A stretch of DNA of 29,404 nt from Candidatus Nomurabacteria bacterium (GTDB lineage Bacteria; Patescibacteriota; Minisyncoccia; Phycocordibacterales; UBA5272), in contig DOZK01000029.1 of the NCBI GenBank assembly GCA_003518045.1, forward strand, positions 9,553 to 38,956, given 5' to 3'. The notes under the pieces are model-generated. The model was given only the letters and a program-made list of their open reading frames with translations, searched no databases and was not told where the DNA came from. Made by a program: the position numbers and the translations under genes. Of this stretch, positions 12,019 through 20,255 are shown piece by piece (position 1 is the first letter of the stretch; every line of letters begins with the position of its first letter).

Positions 12019-15000
12019 CCCTCATTATCATTCGTAACTTGTACTCTTAATTTCTTCGTTGGGTTTGGTCTACCTTCAATGTTAATTTCACAGTTAAGTA
12101 AAAAGTCAGTTGTGTAATCTATTTTTATAGATTTTTTACCAAGGGCTTTGTTCCCAAGTTTTTCAGCTCTTAATGCATTTATCATGGTACGACTTCCGTA
12201 TGGATCATTCGCATCGGTGGCCTCAGTTAATAATTTTGATGTTAGAGTTGCCGCCGCTGATACACGGACAGCATCATTTACACCATCACACGCACTTCCT
12301 CCCGCACAAACAGGGGATGCGGTGATTGCACATGCGTTACTTGGCCTATTTATACCCCAAGTAAGAGTACTTACAGTCCCAGATTTTATTGTTATTGGCG
12401 TTGCTTCAAGAGTTACTGAATCTGTACTTAGTGGGACTGGGTCATAAAAAGGAACTGGCATTTGATCAAAGACAGAAGTATCATCTGGACCAGAAAAACA
12501 TTTAATCAGATAATTTCCTTTCTTTGATCCAAAATTTGATAAATTAATTGTTATAGGGCCGGTATAAGCTCCAGAGGTAACAGTAATTCCATCACGAATA
12601 AGAGCATAAAAGTCAGAATCTGTACAAGAAAAAGAAATTTTCCCATTCGGGTCATTATTTGGAGTAAGAACAGGGTCGACTACTTTAGGTCGAAAGCAAG
12701 TTGTCGGTCTTGCTGATCCATTAGTACAATACCAAACACAAGTATTACTTTTTATTGGATCATTTGTAGTTGCTGCTGGAATAGAGCAGGTTGGGAAAGG
12801 AGTTTTTGTGACCGTTCTTACTAATTTGCCAGTATAGGTGGTTCCATCTATAAAATCACAAGCTATATCAACATCTACAGTGGGTGGAGAACAAGTACCT
12901 AAATTAAATGTTGCAACACAAGTTTTATCTGTACTCATTGTTACGCCACCAGTTATAGAACAGCTCCCACTCCATCCAGCGAAAATAGAAGTAACAGCAG
13001 GGGAGGCAGAGAGCGTTACGGCATCATTTGTATTGTATACATTTGATGCACTTGAACAAGTTGTCCCACAACTAATTGTCCCTGGCGATGAAGTAACTGT
13101 ACCTGTACCGGTACCTGCTTTATTAACAGTAAGTATTGGACAGGCAGATGCTACTGTAGCAGATTGTGTCGCTGTTGGGAGAGATGGCCCACCCGCATTA
13201 TTTGCTTTAACGGTGTAGGAATGTGTACTACCAAGAATTAATCCTGTATCTGAAACTCTACAAATATTATCTGCTCCACAAGAAGCGGAAAGAGCTAAAT
13301 CTACCCCATCCCTATTAACTGTGTAACTTGTAGCTGAAGGAGATACAGTCCACGCTAGATTTATCCAATTTTTCCCACAAGTACTTGGGCTTGCAGAAAA
13401 CCCAGTTGGAGTTGATGGGGGAATGAGAGTACAGCTCCCTGAAACATATGTGTAAGTATCAGTAACTCCATCACAACTGTAAGTTGCATTACCAGTGTAA
13501 GTCCCATTATTAAAATTAAGAGAAGCTGACCCACCATTTGCTATAATTCCAGTCGAAGCATTACAATTTGTTAACCATGTTTTAGTTTGATTGGTACAAG
13601 AATTTGGAGTGTAAACACAAGTGTCACTTACATAAGTAGAATTTAAATTAGTTACAGGAAGTGCCGGGAAAGCACAACTTGGGTTATCGGTGTAAGCACT
13701 TTTATTTTGGCTTCTTGTTACTAACCCAGTAACACTATTTCCAGCGATTGGATCACACGCCACTGTAACATTTTGTGTAAGAGGGGCTTGGCAAGTTATT
13801 AAAGTAAATATCGCATCAACGGTACAATTAGACGTAACAGTATTTGTTGTATAAGTACCGCCAGTTGTTGGAATAGTATTTCCTCCACAACTACCCGCAA
13901 CAGTAGCAGAGTATCCAGGGTTTGGAGTAACAGTAAAATTCGCAGTGCCACCAGAATTTACAGTTTGTGGAGTATTTGGATTTATATTTCCGCCCGTACC
14001 ATTACTCGGGGTAACACTCGGAGTAACTGTATAAGTTGTTTGACTGCAATTAAAAGTTATTGGATTATTAACAAGGCCCACACTTTCATTTGCAGGATTT
14101 CCTGCTGTATCTATTCCAATACCGTAAGAATAGGCAGTGTGATTACCAACAGTCAAGTTTGGAATTTGAAAGTTATATCCATGATTACCTGAAATACCAA
14201 ATACATTATTAACATCTTGACGCAATGCTGATGTTACACCAGTGTTATATCCAGTTCCTACGCCAGCCGGGCCGTCAACATAAATATGTATTCCATTAGA
14301 TACAGATGTATTGTCTGCGTCATATGACCATCCTGATGCCATTCCACAAGTACCTATTGGGCCAGACGATACCGCATCGATAACTCCAGTCGGTAAATTA
14401 TTTGATGGGATTATACAAGTATTTCCACTCTGAACATATCCACTATTACAAGACCATGTACATTCGCCAGCAGGAGAATAAGCCCAAGTTCCATTTGCAG
14501 TTGTTGCATTACGAGATGTGAAATTAGCACCAGTTGGTACTGTGCCAGAACAAGAATAAAAAGTGGGAGTACATTTTGCTCCATCCCACGCGGTACCCGC
14601 CGTACAAGTTCCAGTACTATAAACAGTAGAGAGAACAGCCCCGCCAAGTGCATCTTGACGAATTTGATAACAACCACCAGCATTAGGTGAGCCATACGGC
14701 ACAGTTACTCCACCATTTGTGCTGTATGTTATTGCACCAGCTCCTTGTGTTGTATATAATCCACCGCCACAGTCTGTAAGTATTGCATAAGTTACATTTG
14801 CAGATGTCCAAGAAACAGGAGACTGACAAGTCGAAGCACCGGAAGCAATCGTACAACTCGGTGTTGAAGTAAATGATGCAGATGGAACTGCGACAGCTAC
14901 GCAACTAGTTCCACTCTGAACATATCCACTATTACATACCCAAGTACAAGCAGAAGTTCCAGGTGCGGAATAAGTCCAGTTTTGATTAGCCCCAGTCGCT

Positions 15001-15851
15001 ATATTATTTGATGCAATACTTCCAGATGGTCCAGTCGGGATTGTTCCACCACAAGAATAAAGAGGAACTGCACAAACACTTCCATTCCACGCGGTACCCG
15101 CCGTACAGTCCGCAGTGCCAGCAACTGATGCAAGAGTTCCAAGGTCAGTGCCACCAGCTGTTACATTATGAATATAATATTTTGGTTTATTTGCTTCAAG
15201 AGTAGAAGCAGGAGCGTATGGGATAGTAACTCCCGGCGGAGTACCGCCGGGATTATACGTTACAGCACCAGGTCCATAGCTTCCATATAATCCAGTTGGG
15301 AATGACAAAGCCGAGTCCGTCAATGACGCATAAGTTACATTCGCCGAAGTCCAAGAAATTGGCGAGGTACAAGTCGAAGCACCAGCAGAAATCGTACAGC
15401 TCGGTGTGGAGGTGAATGAAGCGGAGGCGGCGGGCGGAGGAGTACAAGTATTATTTACTACAGTATCACCGACAGGGCAGACGACAAGTGTTGCAATATC
15501 TGTTGCACCACTGCTACCATCTGTACATTGGAAATTATAATTTCCTGCTGGAGCTAAAACATTATTTAAAACAGCACTACCGTTTCCATTGTGTGTGTTA
15601 ATCCAAAAAGTGTGAATATCTCCTGCGAACGTAACACCGCTAACGGTAACCTGTTCGCTTGAATTTGCTGGGTAGTTTAGATTTGGAAATGTACCAACAC
15701 AACTAACTGCATTAGACACTGCCCATGAAATTGTTGTTGAACCTCCACTAGCTACAGTGAATGTATTTCCAGCAAATAAATTTTGTGGAAAAATTATAAA
15801 AAGAAAAAGGAAAATTGGTAAAAAAAATTTAAAACTATAGTGTAATCTCAT
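12015..15851 (-). CDS. Large secreted Cys-rich repeat protein (surface protein)
   Basis: 1278 aa. A signal peptide is clear (residues 1-27: basic start, hydrophobic FFLPIFLFLFIIF, cleavage after LFA). It is rich in Ser, Thr, Gly and paired Cys. Two tandem modules, about 143-315 and 317-480, both start SASFTSTPSCTI and include SWTSANVTYA, TAGTAW, and CNSGYVQSG; they are visible as diverged direct DNA repeats about 545 bp apart. Later regions: a TVTPSVTPSNGTGGNINPNT stretch and AGTGTGTVTSSPG...FAGWSGSCSITG, typical of InlB B-repeat-like domains, plus a fibronectin type III-like stretch (NLAWTVSPSATSYTVNRDG). No membrane anchor or sortase motif at the C-terminus. Transcription probably starts at ATG: TATACT ends 6 nt before it. 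Confidence 0.85.
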   Translation of the reverse strand: MRLHYSFKFFLPIFLFLFIIFPQNLFAGNTFTVASGGSTTISWAVSNAVSCVGTFPNLNYPANSSEQVTVSGVTFAGDIHTFWINTHNGNGSAVLNNVLAPAGNYNFQCTDGSSGATDIATLVVCPVGDTVVNNTCTPPPAASASFTSTPSCTISAGASTCTSPISWTSANVTYASLTDSALSFPTGLYGSYGPGAVTYNPGGTPPGVTIPYAPASTLEANKPKYYIHNVTAGGTDLGTLASVAGTADCTAGTAWNGSVCAVPLYSCGGTIPTGPSGSIASNNIATGANQNWTYSAPGTSACTWVCNSGYVQSGTSCVAVAVPSASFTSTPSCTIASGASTCQSPVSWTSANVTYAILTDCGGGLYTTQGAGAITYSTNGGVTVPYGSPNAGGCYQIRQDALGGAVLSTVYSTGTCTAGTAWDGAKCTPTFYSCSGTVPTGANFTSRNATTANGTWAYSPAGECTWSCNSGYVQSGNTCIIPSNNLPTGVIDAVSSGPIGTCGMASGWSYDADNTSVSNGIHIYVDGPAGVGTGYNTGVTSALRQDVNNVFGISGNHGYNFQIPNLTVGNHTAYSYGIGIDTAGNPANESVGLVNNPITFNCSQTTYTVTPSVTPSNGTGGNINPNTPQTVNSGGTANFTVTPNPGYSATVAGSCGGNTIPTTGGTYTTNTVTSNCTVDAIFTLITCQAPLTQNVTVACDPIAGNSVTGLVTRSQNKSAYTDNPSCAFPALPVTNLNSTYVSDTCVYTPNSCTNQTKTWLTNCNASTGIIANGGSASLNFNNGTYTGNATYSCDGVTDTYTYVSGSCTLIPPSTPTGFSASPSTCGKNWINLAWTVSPSATSYTVNRDGVDLALSASCGADNICRVSDTGLILGSTHSYTVKANNAGGPSLPTATQSATVASACPILTVNKAGTGTGTVTSSPGTISCGTTCSSASNVYNTNDAVTLSASPAVTSIFAGWSGSCSITGGVTMSTDKTCVATFNLGTCSPPTVDVDIACDFIDGTTYTGKLVRTVTKTPFPTCSIPAATTNDPIKSNTCVWYCTNGSARPTTCFRPKVVDPVLTPNNDPNGKISFSCTDSDFYALIRDGITVTSGAYTGPITINLSNFGSKKGNYLIKCFSGPDDTSVFDQMPVPFYDPVPLSTDSVTLEATPITIKSGTVSTLTWGINRPSNACAITASPVCAGGSACDGVNDAVRVSAAATLTSKLLTEATDANDPYGSRTMINALRAEKLGNKALGKKSIKIDYTTDFLLNCEINIEGRPNPTKKLRVQVTNDNEG

Positions 15852-15857
15852 TACATC

Positions 15858-15863
15858 AGTATA
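15858..15863 (-). promoter_or_regulatory. -10 box of the large surface protein gene
   Basis: TATACT on the minus strand, 6 nt before ATG; predicts a leaderless mRNA. Confidence 0.6.
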
Positions 15864-15880
15864 TGCTAGTTATACAAATG

Positions 15881-15922
15881 AAAAAGCGGCTCGTCCACAG
15901 TATTGAACTGTAGATGAGCCGC
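15881..15922 (-). terminator. Intrinsic terminator of the lipoprotein gene
   Basis: Minus-strand stem GCGGCTCATCTACAG with CTGTGGACGAGCCGC (one mispair), loop of 7, followed by TTTTT. This is the most classical terminator in the window. Confidence 0.85.
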
Positions 15923-15966
15923 CGCACTTTTGCCTCGAAAGGTTTTTGTGCTAATGCGCCACTAGT

Positions 15967-16899
15967 TTAGTGGCAGGTCACCGAGTTGATGACGGAGAAG
16001 GAACCACTGTCAGTCGAGGTGTACACCACCGACTGCACACCAGCCGCCGTTTGTTTGCGCAAAATACGGTCGTCTGTGAAGTCGGTGTAGGCATAGTTGC
16101 CATTAACGTCTTGCCCCCATGAGAACATGTACGAGAACGGGGCCGTTCCCCAATGAGTATTGTGCCACTTTGCCCCAATCGTCCAACTGGATGGGCCGGT
16201 GCGAGTGACTTCGTAGCCAGCTGGCACAGTTCCCGTGAAGTCGGTAACCACGTTGGTCTTCAAATTGTGCTTGATGAAATGCAAGTCGCCGTCGGAAGCG
16301 GTTTGCACCAGTTCCAGGTAGCTGCAATCAGGAAGCGGAGCCTCGGACACATAGCCATTGAAAATCGGAATCGCTCCGGTTTTGTAGCTGGTGTTGTTCG
16401 TGGCCTCAACCCAAGGCGTTGCGCCCGACGGATCGATAATGCCAGGGCGTCCGAAGCGGATGCCGACCAGAATCTTGTCGTAGCCGTTGACCACTGGTTG
16501 GCAGACGCCGTTGACCGCGACAGAATTGATACCACAGGTCGCGAAGGTGTTAACCGACGCGAGAACTGTAGTACCATCGGCCACCGCGACAGTCGTCGTG
16601 CCTAACGAAATTGAAAATGTCCCAGATCCATTCGCAAGCGAACTTACCGAAACACCATTCAATGTCACACGAGGCAACGACGCATTCGACGATGTCCAGA
16701 CCACGGAGATCCCGCAGGCGCCGGCGCCGTCGGGGACGGTGCAAGCGTTTGCAGTTACGCTTCCAGTTGCCGGAGTCGGGTTTGGTGTCGGATTGGGTGT
16801 TGACCCGCCCCCACCTCCACCGCAAGCGGTGAGGAGAATGAAAACACCAGTCGCCAAAGTAATCGCGGAAAGTTTCAGGGAGAGAGAGTTGGTTTTCAT
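15967..16899 (-). CDS. GC-rich secreted lipoprotein of unknown function
   Basis: 310 aa from the ATG at 16899. A lipoprotein signal ends in LLTAC (Cys26), followed by six Gly and a PNPTPNPTP linker, so it should be lipid-anchored outside the cell. The mature part has a VTANACTVPDGAGACG segment, a Ser/Thr-rich Ig-like stretch (VVWTSSNASLPRVTLNG) and a C-terminal domain rich in Trp and Tyr (GAKWHNTHWGTAPFSYMFSW); I do not recognise the family. The Shine-Dalgarno AAAGGA is 7 nt from this ATG and 4 nt from the ATG just before it. The gene is strongly GC-rich compared with its neighbours, and its promoter, leader and terminator are all of classical type. The long N-terminal extension of the frame to 17220 runs over the promoter and is not coding. 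Confidence 0.8.
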   Translation of the reverse strand: MKTNSLSLKLSAITLATGVFILLTACGGGGGGSTPNPTPNPTPATGSVTANACTVPDGAGACGISVVWTSSNASLPRVTLNGVSVSSLANGSGTFSISLGTTTVAVADGTTVLASVNTFATCGINSVAVNGVCQPVVNGYDKILVGIRFGRPGIIDPSGATPWVEATNNTSYKTGAIPIFNGYVSEAPLPDCSYLELVQTASDGDLHFIKHNLKTNVVTDFTGTVPAGYEVTRTGPSSWTIGAKWHNTHWGTAPFSYMFSWGQDVNGNYAYTDFTDDRILRKQTAAGVQSVVYTSTDSGSFSVINSVTCH

Positions 16900-17044
16900 C
16901 ATTTTTCCTTTGTTGATGAATGTTACAAAATAGCCGAGTGTGCGATGAATTATTCGTCGACACCCTTTGATACAGCCTTTGTGTAAGCCTCTCATTAAAG
17001 CCGAAGCCCTAACGAAAACCTTATTGAAAGACATTGCACCTCTA
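16900..17044 (-). promoter_or_regulatory. Long 5' leader of the lipoprotein gene
   Basis: About 145 nt between the predicted transcription start and the start codon, ending in the Shine-Dalgarno AAAGGAAAA. The leader is moderately GC-rich and contains TTAGGGCTTCGGCTTTAA, which can form a small hairpin. No known riboswitch recognised. All other mapped leaders in the window are much shorter. Confidence 0.45.
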
Positions 17045-17050
17045 CCCTTT

Positions 17051-17079
17051 ATTATACTCTTTTTATTTGGTTTTGTCAA
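17051..17079 (-). promoter_or_regulatory. Consensus sigma-70 promoter of the lipoprotein gene
   Basis: TTGACA (17079-17074), 17-nt spacer, TATAAT (17056-17051) on the minus strand: both boxes match the consensus perfectly. Confidence 0.85.
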
Positions 17080-17165
17080 CCCACTGTCTTTATACTCGGA
17101 AAATCGCGGAATATAGGCCTTTTTTAGCAAAACACCACCAAATTCCCCCATAATTAACAAGCTTT

Positions 17166-17228
17166 TTCGTATTTCCGCTTTAATTTTAGTGAATTTGGTT
17201 GACATATATTTGTATTCCACTTTATTAT
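17166..17228 (+). promoter_or_regulatory. Conserved TTGACA module, copy a
   Basis: TTCGTATTTCCGC, then TTTTAGTGAATTTGGTTGACAT, then an 18-nt spacer and TATTAT (17223-17228). The upstream part is repeated at 17741-17782 and 20097-20138. A second box pair follows (TTGACT 17231-17236, TATATT 17254-17259). Read on the minus strand it begins MSTKFTKIKAEIRKSL. Confidence 0.5.
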
Positions 17229-17285
17229 GCTTGACTTATTTTCTGTAATTAGCTATATTAAATATATTATGGCTTCGGCCTCCGA

Positions 17286-17309
17286 GAAACCCGTCTTACG
17301 ACGGGTTTC
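17286..17309. terminator. Hairpin between copy a and the MazF-like gene
   Basis: GAAACCCGTC-ttac-GACGGGTTTC, perfect 10-bp stem, ending 6 nt before the stop end of the MazF-like gene. T-runs are weak on both strands. Confidence 0.55.
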
Positions 17310-17314
17310 GATGT

Positions 17315-17719
17315 TTATATACTTTCTCTAATTTTGGTTTTAATATTTTCAAAATCTAGAACAGCTACAACATTCACTTTTCTTAGTAACCTCTTACTGC
17401 TTATAACTTTTATTTGTGTTAATTTAATCCAAATCTTTTTATTAAAAATCCTATCTTTTGTTTCTTCAATTACATTTAACTCATAATGGAAAACATCATT
17501 CTTTATTTTACTTGTGATTGGTACAACTAACATTGATTCTCTGTTGTAGACTTTCAATATTAAAACAGGTCTCTCGAAATTTTCATTTTTTCCATCAACC
17601 TCTGCACCAAGATTTATACCAAGAGAACACCACCATATCTCCCTTGGGTGGGCAAAAACAAATCTTTCTCTTTCTTCAATATTCTTCTTTTCTTTATTCC
17701 ACTCATCAAAATGTTTCAT
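17315..17719 (-). CDS. MazF/PemK-like protein (probable mRNA interferase toxin)
   Basis: 134 aa from the ATG at 17719. The PemK/MazF barrel signature is present: HPREIWWCSLGINLGAEVDGK, then ERPVLILKVYN and VVPITSKIKN. The family cleaves mRNA or single-stranded RNA. No antitoxin gene is adjacent: neighbours are a promoter module and a GNAT gene. The 25-codon extension upstream reads through the conserved module b and the -10 box, so it is not used. A TATACT box (17727-17732) is 7 nt before ATG, so the mRNA should be leaderless. Confidence 0.8.
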   Translation of the reverse strand: MKHFDEWNKEKKNIEERERFVFAHPREIWWCSLGINLGAEVDGKNENFERPVLILKVYNRESMLVVPITSKIKNDVFHYELNVIEETKDRIFNKKIWIKLTQIKVISSKRLLRKVNVVAVLDFENIKTKIRESI

Positions 17720-17740
17720 ATTATTTAGTATAACAATGTT

Positions 17741-17782
17741 TTTTGTATTTCTCTCGGGTTTTAGTAAATTTGATTGACATGC
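17741..17782 (+). promoter_or_regulatory. Conserved TTGACA module, copy b
   Basis: TTTTTGTATTTCTC, then GGGTTTTAGTAAATTTGATTGACATG. Same module as copies a and c, but no good -10 follows on the plus strand. Read on the minus strand it begins MSIKFTKTREKYKKH, and TATGAT lies 9 nt before that ATG. Confidence 0.4.
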
Positions 17783-17832
17783 TTTCTGTATCATATTTCG
17801 ATTTTGATTTTACTCTCTATACTAAATTAACC

Positions 17833-18276
17833 CTAGTCTATTGTGTTTATTTCACTGATATTTGTTGAAAGTTCTATCCATCCAGTTTCTTTAAACCCCA
17901 TCTTTTTATACCATGACATAGGAAATTCATTTTGTGTTGGGGATAACATACTTATATTTGTAATACCTTTTTCCTGTGCTTTATTAATAACATGATGTAA
18001 CAAAGCTGTTCCTACTCCTTTATTTCTATACTTATCCAATACTTGCAAAGACTCTAAGATAAGAGAACTCTCTTTATTGTTTGGTCCAACTTTACAAAAA
18101 ATACCACCAAGAAATTCATCATTTTCATCAACAGACATGTAACAAAACTCTGGACTTGTTAGATAATTTTGCTTCAAGTATTCAGTGGCTTTTTCTTCTG
18201 ACCAACCTGGAAAGGAATCAACAAAAGATTTTGCAATAGTTTCAAGAAAAGAGATATCAAAGGGTATTGTTTTCAT
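17833..18276 (-). CDS. GNAT family N-acetyltransferase
   Basis: 147 aa. The acetyl-CoA site of GNAT enzymes is seen as LDKYRNKGVGTALLHHVINKAQEKGI (about residues 80-105; Q/R-x-x-G-x-G/A pattern as RNKGVGTA), preceded by the core strand SSLILESLQV. The C-terminal part has SWYKKMGFKETGW, typical of the last strands. The acceptor substrate is unknown. The ATG lies 8 nt after a TATAAT box (18285-18290) that overlaps the stop codon of the upstream methyltransferase gene, so it has its own start even though the genes are 9 nt apart. Confidence 0.88.
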   Translation of the reverse strand: MKTIPFDISFLETIAKSFVDSFPGWSEEKATEYLKQNYLTSPEFCYMSVDENDEFLGGIFCKVGPNNKESSLILESLQVLDKYRNKGVGTALLHHVINKAQEKGITNISMLSPTQNEFPMSWYKKMGFKETGWIELSTNISEINTID

Positions 18277-18285
18277 GATTGATTA

Positions 18286-19386
18286 TTATATTTTAGATTT
18301 TTTAAATACTAGCTCCATCTTTGAGGTAATTTGTTTGAACAAAGCATCTTGACCGTGTGTTTCATGTTTGATAGAAAAATATTTTTTTAATTCTTCATTT
18401 GTTTCTGGCCTATCCACAACATTCATAGCTAAACATTCAAGCTTGTACCCTTGCAACCTTAATTTCTGATTTGAACATTCCAATACTTTTTCTTTATATT
18501 TTTCAGGATCCATAATATTAATACTTTCTAAATCTGGATCAGGAATTAAATATCGTTCATCTATTTCTTTCCACGAATTAGAATAAGCTTTAATTAGTCC
18601 AGATTTTAAATCACTATTGTAGTTTTTGAAATGCAAAACCATTTCAGCAACTAATCCAAAAGGTAATCTTAGAAATGTTTCCTCTTCTGGAAGAGGTGGG
18701 TAATCATCAAAAGATAGTCTTTTGTCTTTCATTTTTTCAGCATCATCATCGTCCCATGTTTTAAAAGTTCGAAACCTTTGTCTAAAATAATTATAAAAAC
18801 CCCTCACTTTTTCATTCAAAAAAGAAACCTCAACAAAATCATTAATACTAGGACCAGCAAAATCCCGCAAAAGCAAAATACCATTATCTGATAAAGTTGT
18901 TACTGATTCTAAAACCGCTTTCTTCCAAACAGACTTGCCTTCATCAACATAACTATACACTTCGTGCATTACAGCAGATAAAACAATGCCACCTATTTCG
19001 CAGTTATCATACTTAAAGGGCATTTGAATAGCACTACTTTGAACTAACGAGGCTTTTATTTTGTGTTCAACTAAATACTTACCAGCCTTCTTGATTGCCT
19101 TTTGAGAAAGATCAATTCCAATTATCCTGGTATCTGAGTCTTTAAATAAATCTGCTAAAACTCTTAATTCTAAACCACCCCCAACTCCAACAGAAACTAT
19201 AGATCGTGGGTTTGTTGAAAATTTATATATTGGTTCCAGTTTTCTTTTAAAACTTAAAAATTCATTATCATCACATTTATTTATTGCTTCAAAATACTCC
19301 TCTGAGACATTATCTAAATGACGTTGAGCAGGCCCAAGATTATCCACTCCTATTTCCTGCTTTATTGTAAAATCTCTTTTTTCCAT
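18286..19386 (-). CDS. SAM-dependent class I methyltransferase
   Basis: 366 aa. Rossmann-type methyltransferase with motif I SIVSVGVGGGLELR (about 60-73), acidic motif II IIGIDLSQKA, and motif IV-like GGIVLSAVMHEVYSYV, then LLLRDFAGPS. The C-terminal 150 residues are not assigned to a family. The substrate is unknown. It sits divergent to the HD hydrolase gene with overlapping promoter boxes. A TATACT box lies 19 nt before ATG. Confidence 0.8.
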   Translation of the reverse strand: MEKRDFTIKQEIGVDNLGPAQRHLDNVSEEYFEAINKCDDNEFLSFKRKLEPIYKFSTNPRSIVSVGVGGGLELRVLADLFKDSDTRIIGIDLSQKAIKKAGKYLVEHKIKASLVQSSAIQMPFKYDNCEIGGIVLSAVMHEVYSYVDEGKSVWKKAVLESVTTLSDNGILLLRDFAGPSINDFVEVSFLNEKVRGFYNYFRQRFRTFKTWDDDDAEKMKDKRLSFDDYPPLPEEETFLRLPFGLVAEMVLHFKNYNSDLKSGLIKAYSNSWKEIDERYLIPDPDLESINIMDPEKYKEKVLECSNQKLRLQGYKLECLAMNVVDRPETNEELKKYFSIKHETHGQDALFKQITSKMELVFKKSKI

Positions 19387-19405
19387 TTATTTTTTAAGTA
19401 AAAAT

Positions 19406-19420
19406 AGTATACTATATATT
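19406..19420. promoter_or_regulatory. Overlapping divergent -10 boxes
   Basis: The palindrome AGTATACT (19406-19413) gives TATACT on the minus strand for the methyltransferase; TATACT/TATATT on the plus strand (19408-19420) serves the HD gene at 19439. The two promoters should compete. Confidence 0.5.
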
Positions 19421-19438
19421 GTAACCTACATTTACTTA

Positions 19439-20086
19439 ATGAAAAAGATACTAAAAGAAAAGTTGATCCAAATTGCCAAAGACATGCAAACAAGAAGTGA
19501 TTCAGCTCATGACTTTAACCATGTTGAAAGAGTTCTAAACTTAGCATTACGAATTGCAAAACAAGTACAAGCCGATGAAGATATACTTATTCCAGCAGTT
19601 CTTTTTCACGATATTGTGGTATATCAAAAAAAATCTGAGCAAAGTAAAAATGAAACCAACGAAAGTGCTCTTGTTGCAGAAAAAATTTTAAATGAGTTGA
19701 AAGAATACCCAAAAGAAAAAATCAATAGTGTTTTATCATGTATACGAGAATGTTCGTTTTCTAAAGGCTTACAGCCAAGTAGTTTAGAATCAAAAGTGCT
19801 TCAAGATGCAGATAGACTAGAGGCAACTGGTGCGATAGCAATTATGAGAACATTCTCTTCTGGTGGACAAATGAATGCACCATTTTACCCACCCGAAGAC
19901 CCTTTATGTGAAAAAGGTTTTATTATATTTCGGTCTTCTTTAGATTTATTTTTTACTAGATTACTTATAGTAAAAGATACAATGCATACGGACTATGCTA
20001 AAAAACTTGCAGAACAAAGAACAGTTTTTTTAAGAAAATTCTTAGTACAACTAAAAAGAGAATTGAAGGAGTCAAAAATATTATAG
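19439..20086 (+). CDS. HD-domain phosphohydrolase
   Basis: 215 aa. Metal-binding HD superfamily residues: H in SAHDFNHVERVLNLA (about 22-36), HD in AVLFHDIVVY (about 57-58) and a later D in LQDADRLEATGAIA (about 120-130). The arrangement resembles the uncharacterised HD phosphohydrolases related to YedJ. It is likely to hydrolyse a phosphate ester or nucleotide; the substrate is not deducible. Key residues look intact. Confidence 0.85.
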   Translation: MKKILKEKLIQIAKDMQTRSDSAHDFNHVERVLNLALRIAKQVQADEDILIPAVLFHDIVVYQKKSEQSKNETNESALVAEKILNELKEYPKEKINSVLSCIRECSFSKGLQPSSLESKVLQDADRLEATGAIAIMRTFSSGGQMNAPFYPPEDPLCEKGFIIFRSSLDLFFTRLLIVKDTMHTDYAKKLAEQRTVFLRKFLVQLKRELKESKIL

Positions 20087-20096
20087 AAACAAGCTA

Positions 20097-20138
20097 TTTC
20101 GTATTTTCGCCTGGATTTTGGTAAATTTGGTTGACATG
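20097..20138 (+). promoter_or_regulatory. Conserved TTGACA module, copy c
   Basis: TTTCGTATTTTCGCC, then GGATTTTGGTAAATTTGGTTGACAT. With ACAAGCT just upstream it matches copy a best. Read on the minus strand it begins MSTKFTKIQAKIRNSL and stops three residues later. Confidence 0.5.
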
Positions 20139-20159
20139 GATTTATAAGTAGAATATAAT
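20131..20159 (+). promoter_or_regulatory. Consensus promoter of a small RNA
   Basis: TTGACA (20131-20136), 17-nt spacer, TATAAT (20154-20159): perfect consensus. No protein gene follows before a terminator. Confidence 0.8.
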
Positions 20160-20165
20160 TGTATT

Positions 20166-20255
20166 ACAAACGGTCAGAGAAATCTGATCCCATCCTTACG
20201 AGAGTAAAGAAAAAAACTATAAACAAAAGCTGTCCGGCAGGACAGCTTTTGTTTT
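20166..20255 (+). ncRNA. Candidate small RNA with two GNRA-capped hairpins and a terminator
   Basis: A transcript of about 90 nt is predicted from the promoter to the terminator. Hairpin 1: GGTCAGA (20172-20178), loop GAAA, TCTGATC (20183-20189). Hairpin 2: TTAC-gaga-GTAA (20196-20207). Then an A-rich linker and the terminator stem AAAAGCTGTCC-ggca-GGACAGCTTTT (20225-20250) followed by a T-rich tail. Both tetraloops are of GNRA type. No known RNA family recognised. Confidence 0.6.

Noticed and set aside
12838..13218. 126-aa plus-strand ORF in the large surface protein gene
   Set aside because: It is an antisense shadow of a low-complexity Thr/Ser/Val-rich region, without promoter or known domain.
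16103..16963. Several overlapping ORFs on both strands within the lipoprotein gene
   Set aside because: The high GC content leaves other frames open by chance; only the lipoprotein frame has a signal peptide, Shine-Dalgarno, promoter and terminator.
16900..17220. N-terminal extension of the lipoprotein frame
   Set aside because: It would run through the consensus promoter at 17051-17079 and module a; the lipobox places the true start at 16899.
17254..17330. 20-codon leaderless ORF (MASASEKPVLRRVSMFIYFL) after copy a
   Set aside because: A -10-like box is correctly spaced, but the frame is made mainly of the terminator-like hairpin; too weak to call.
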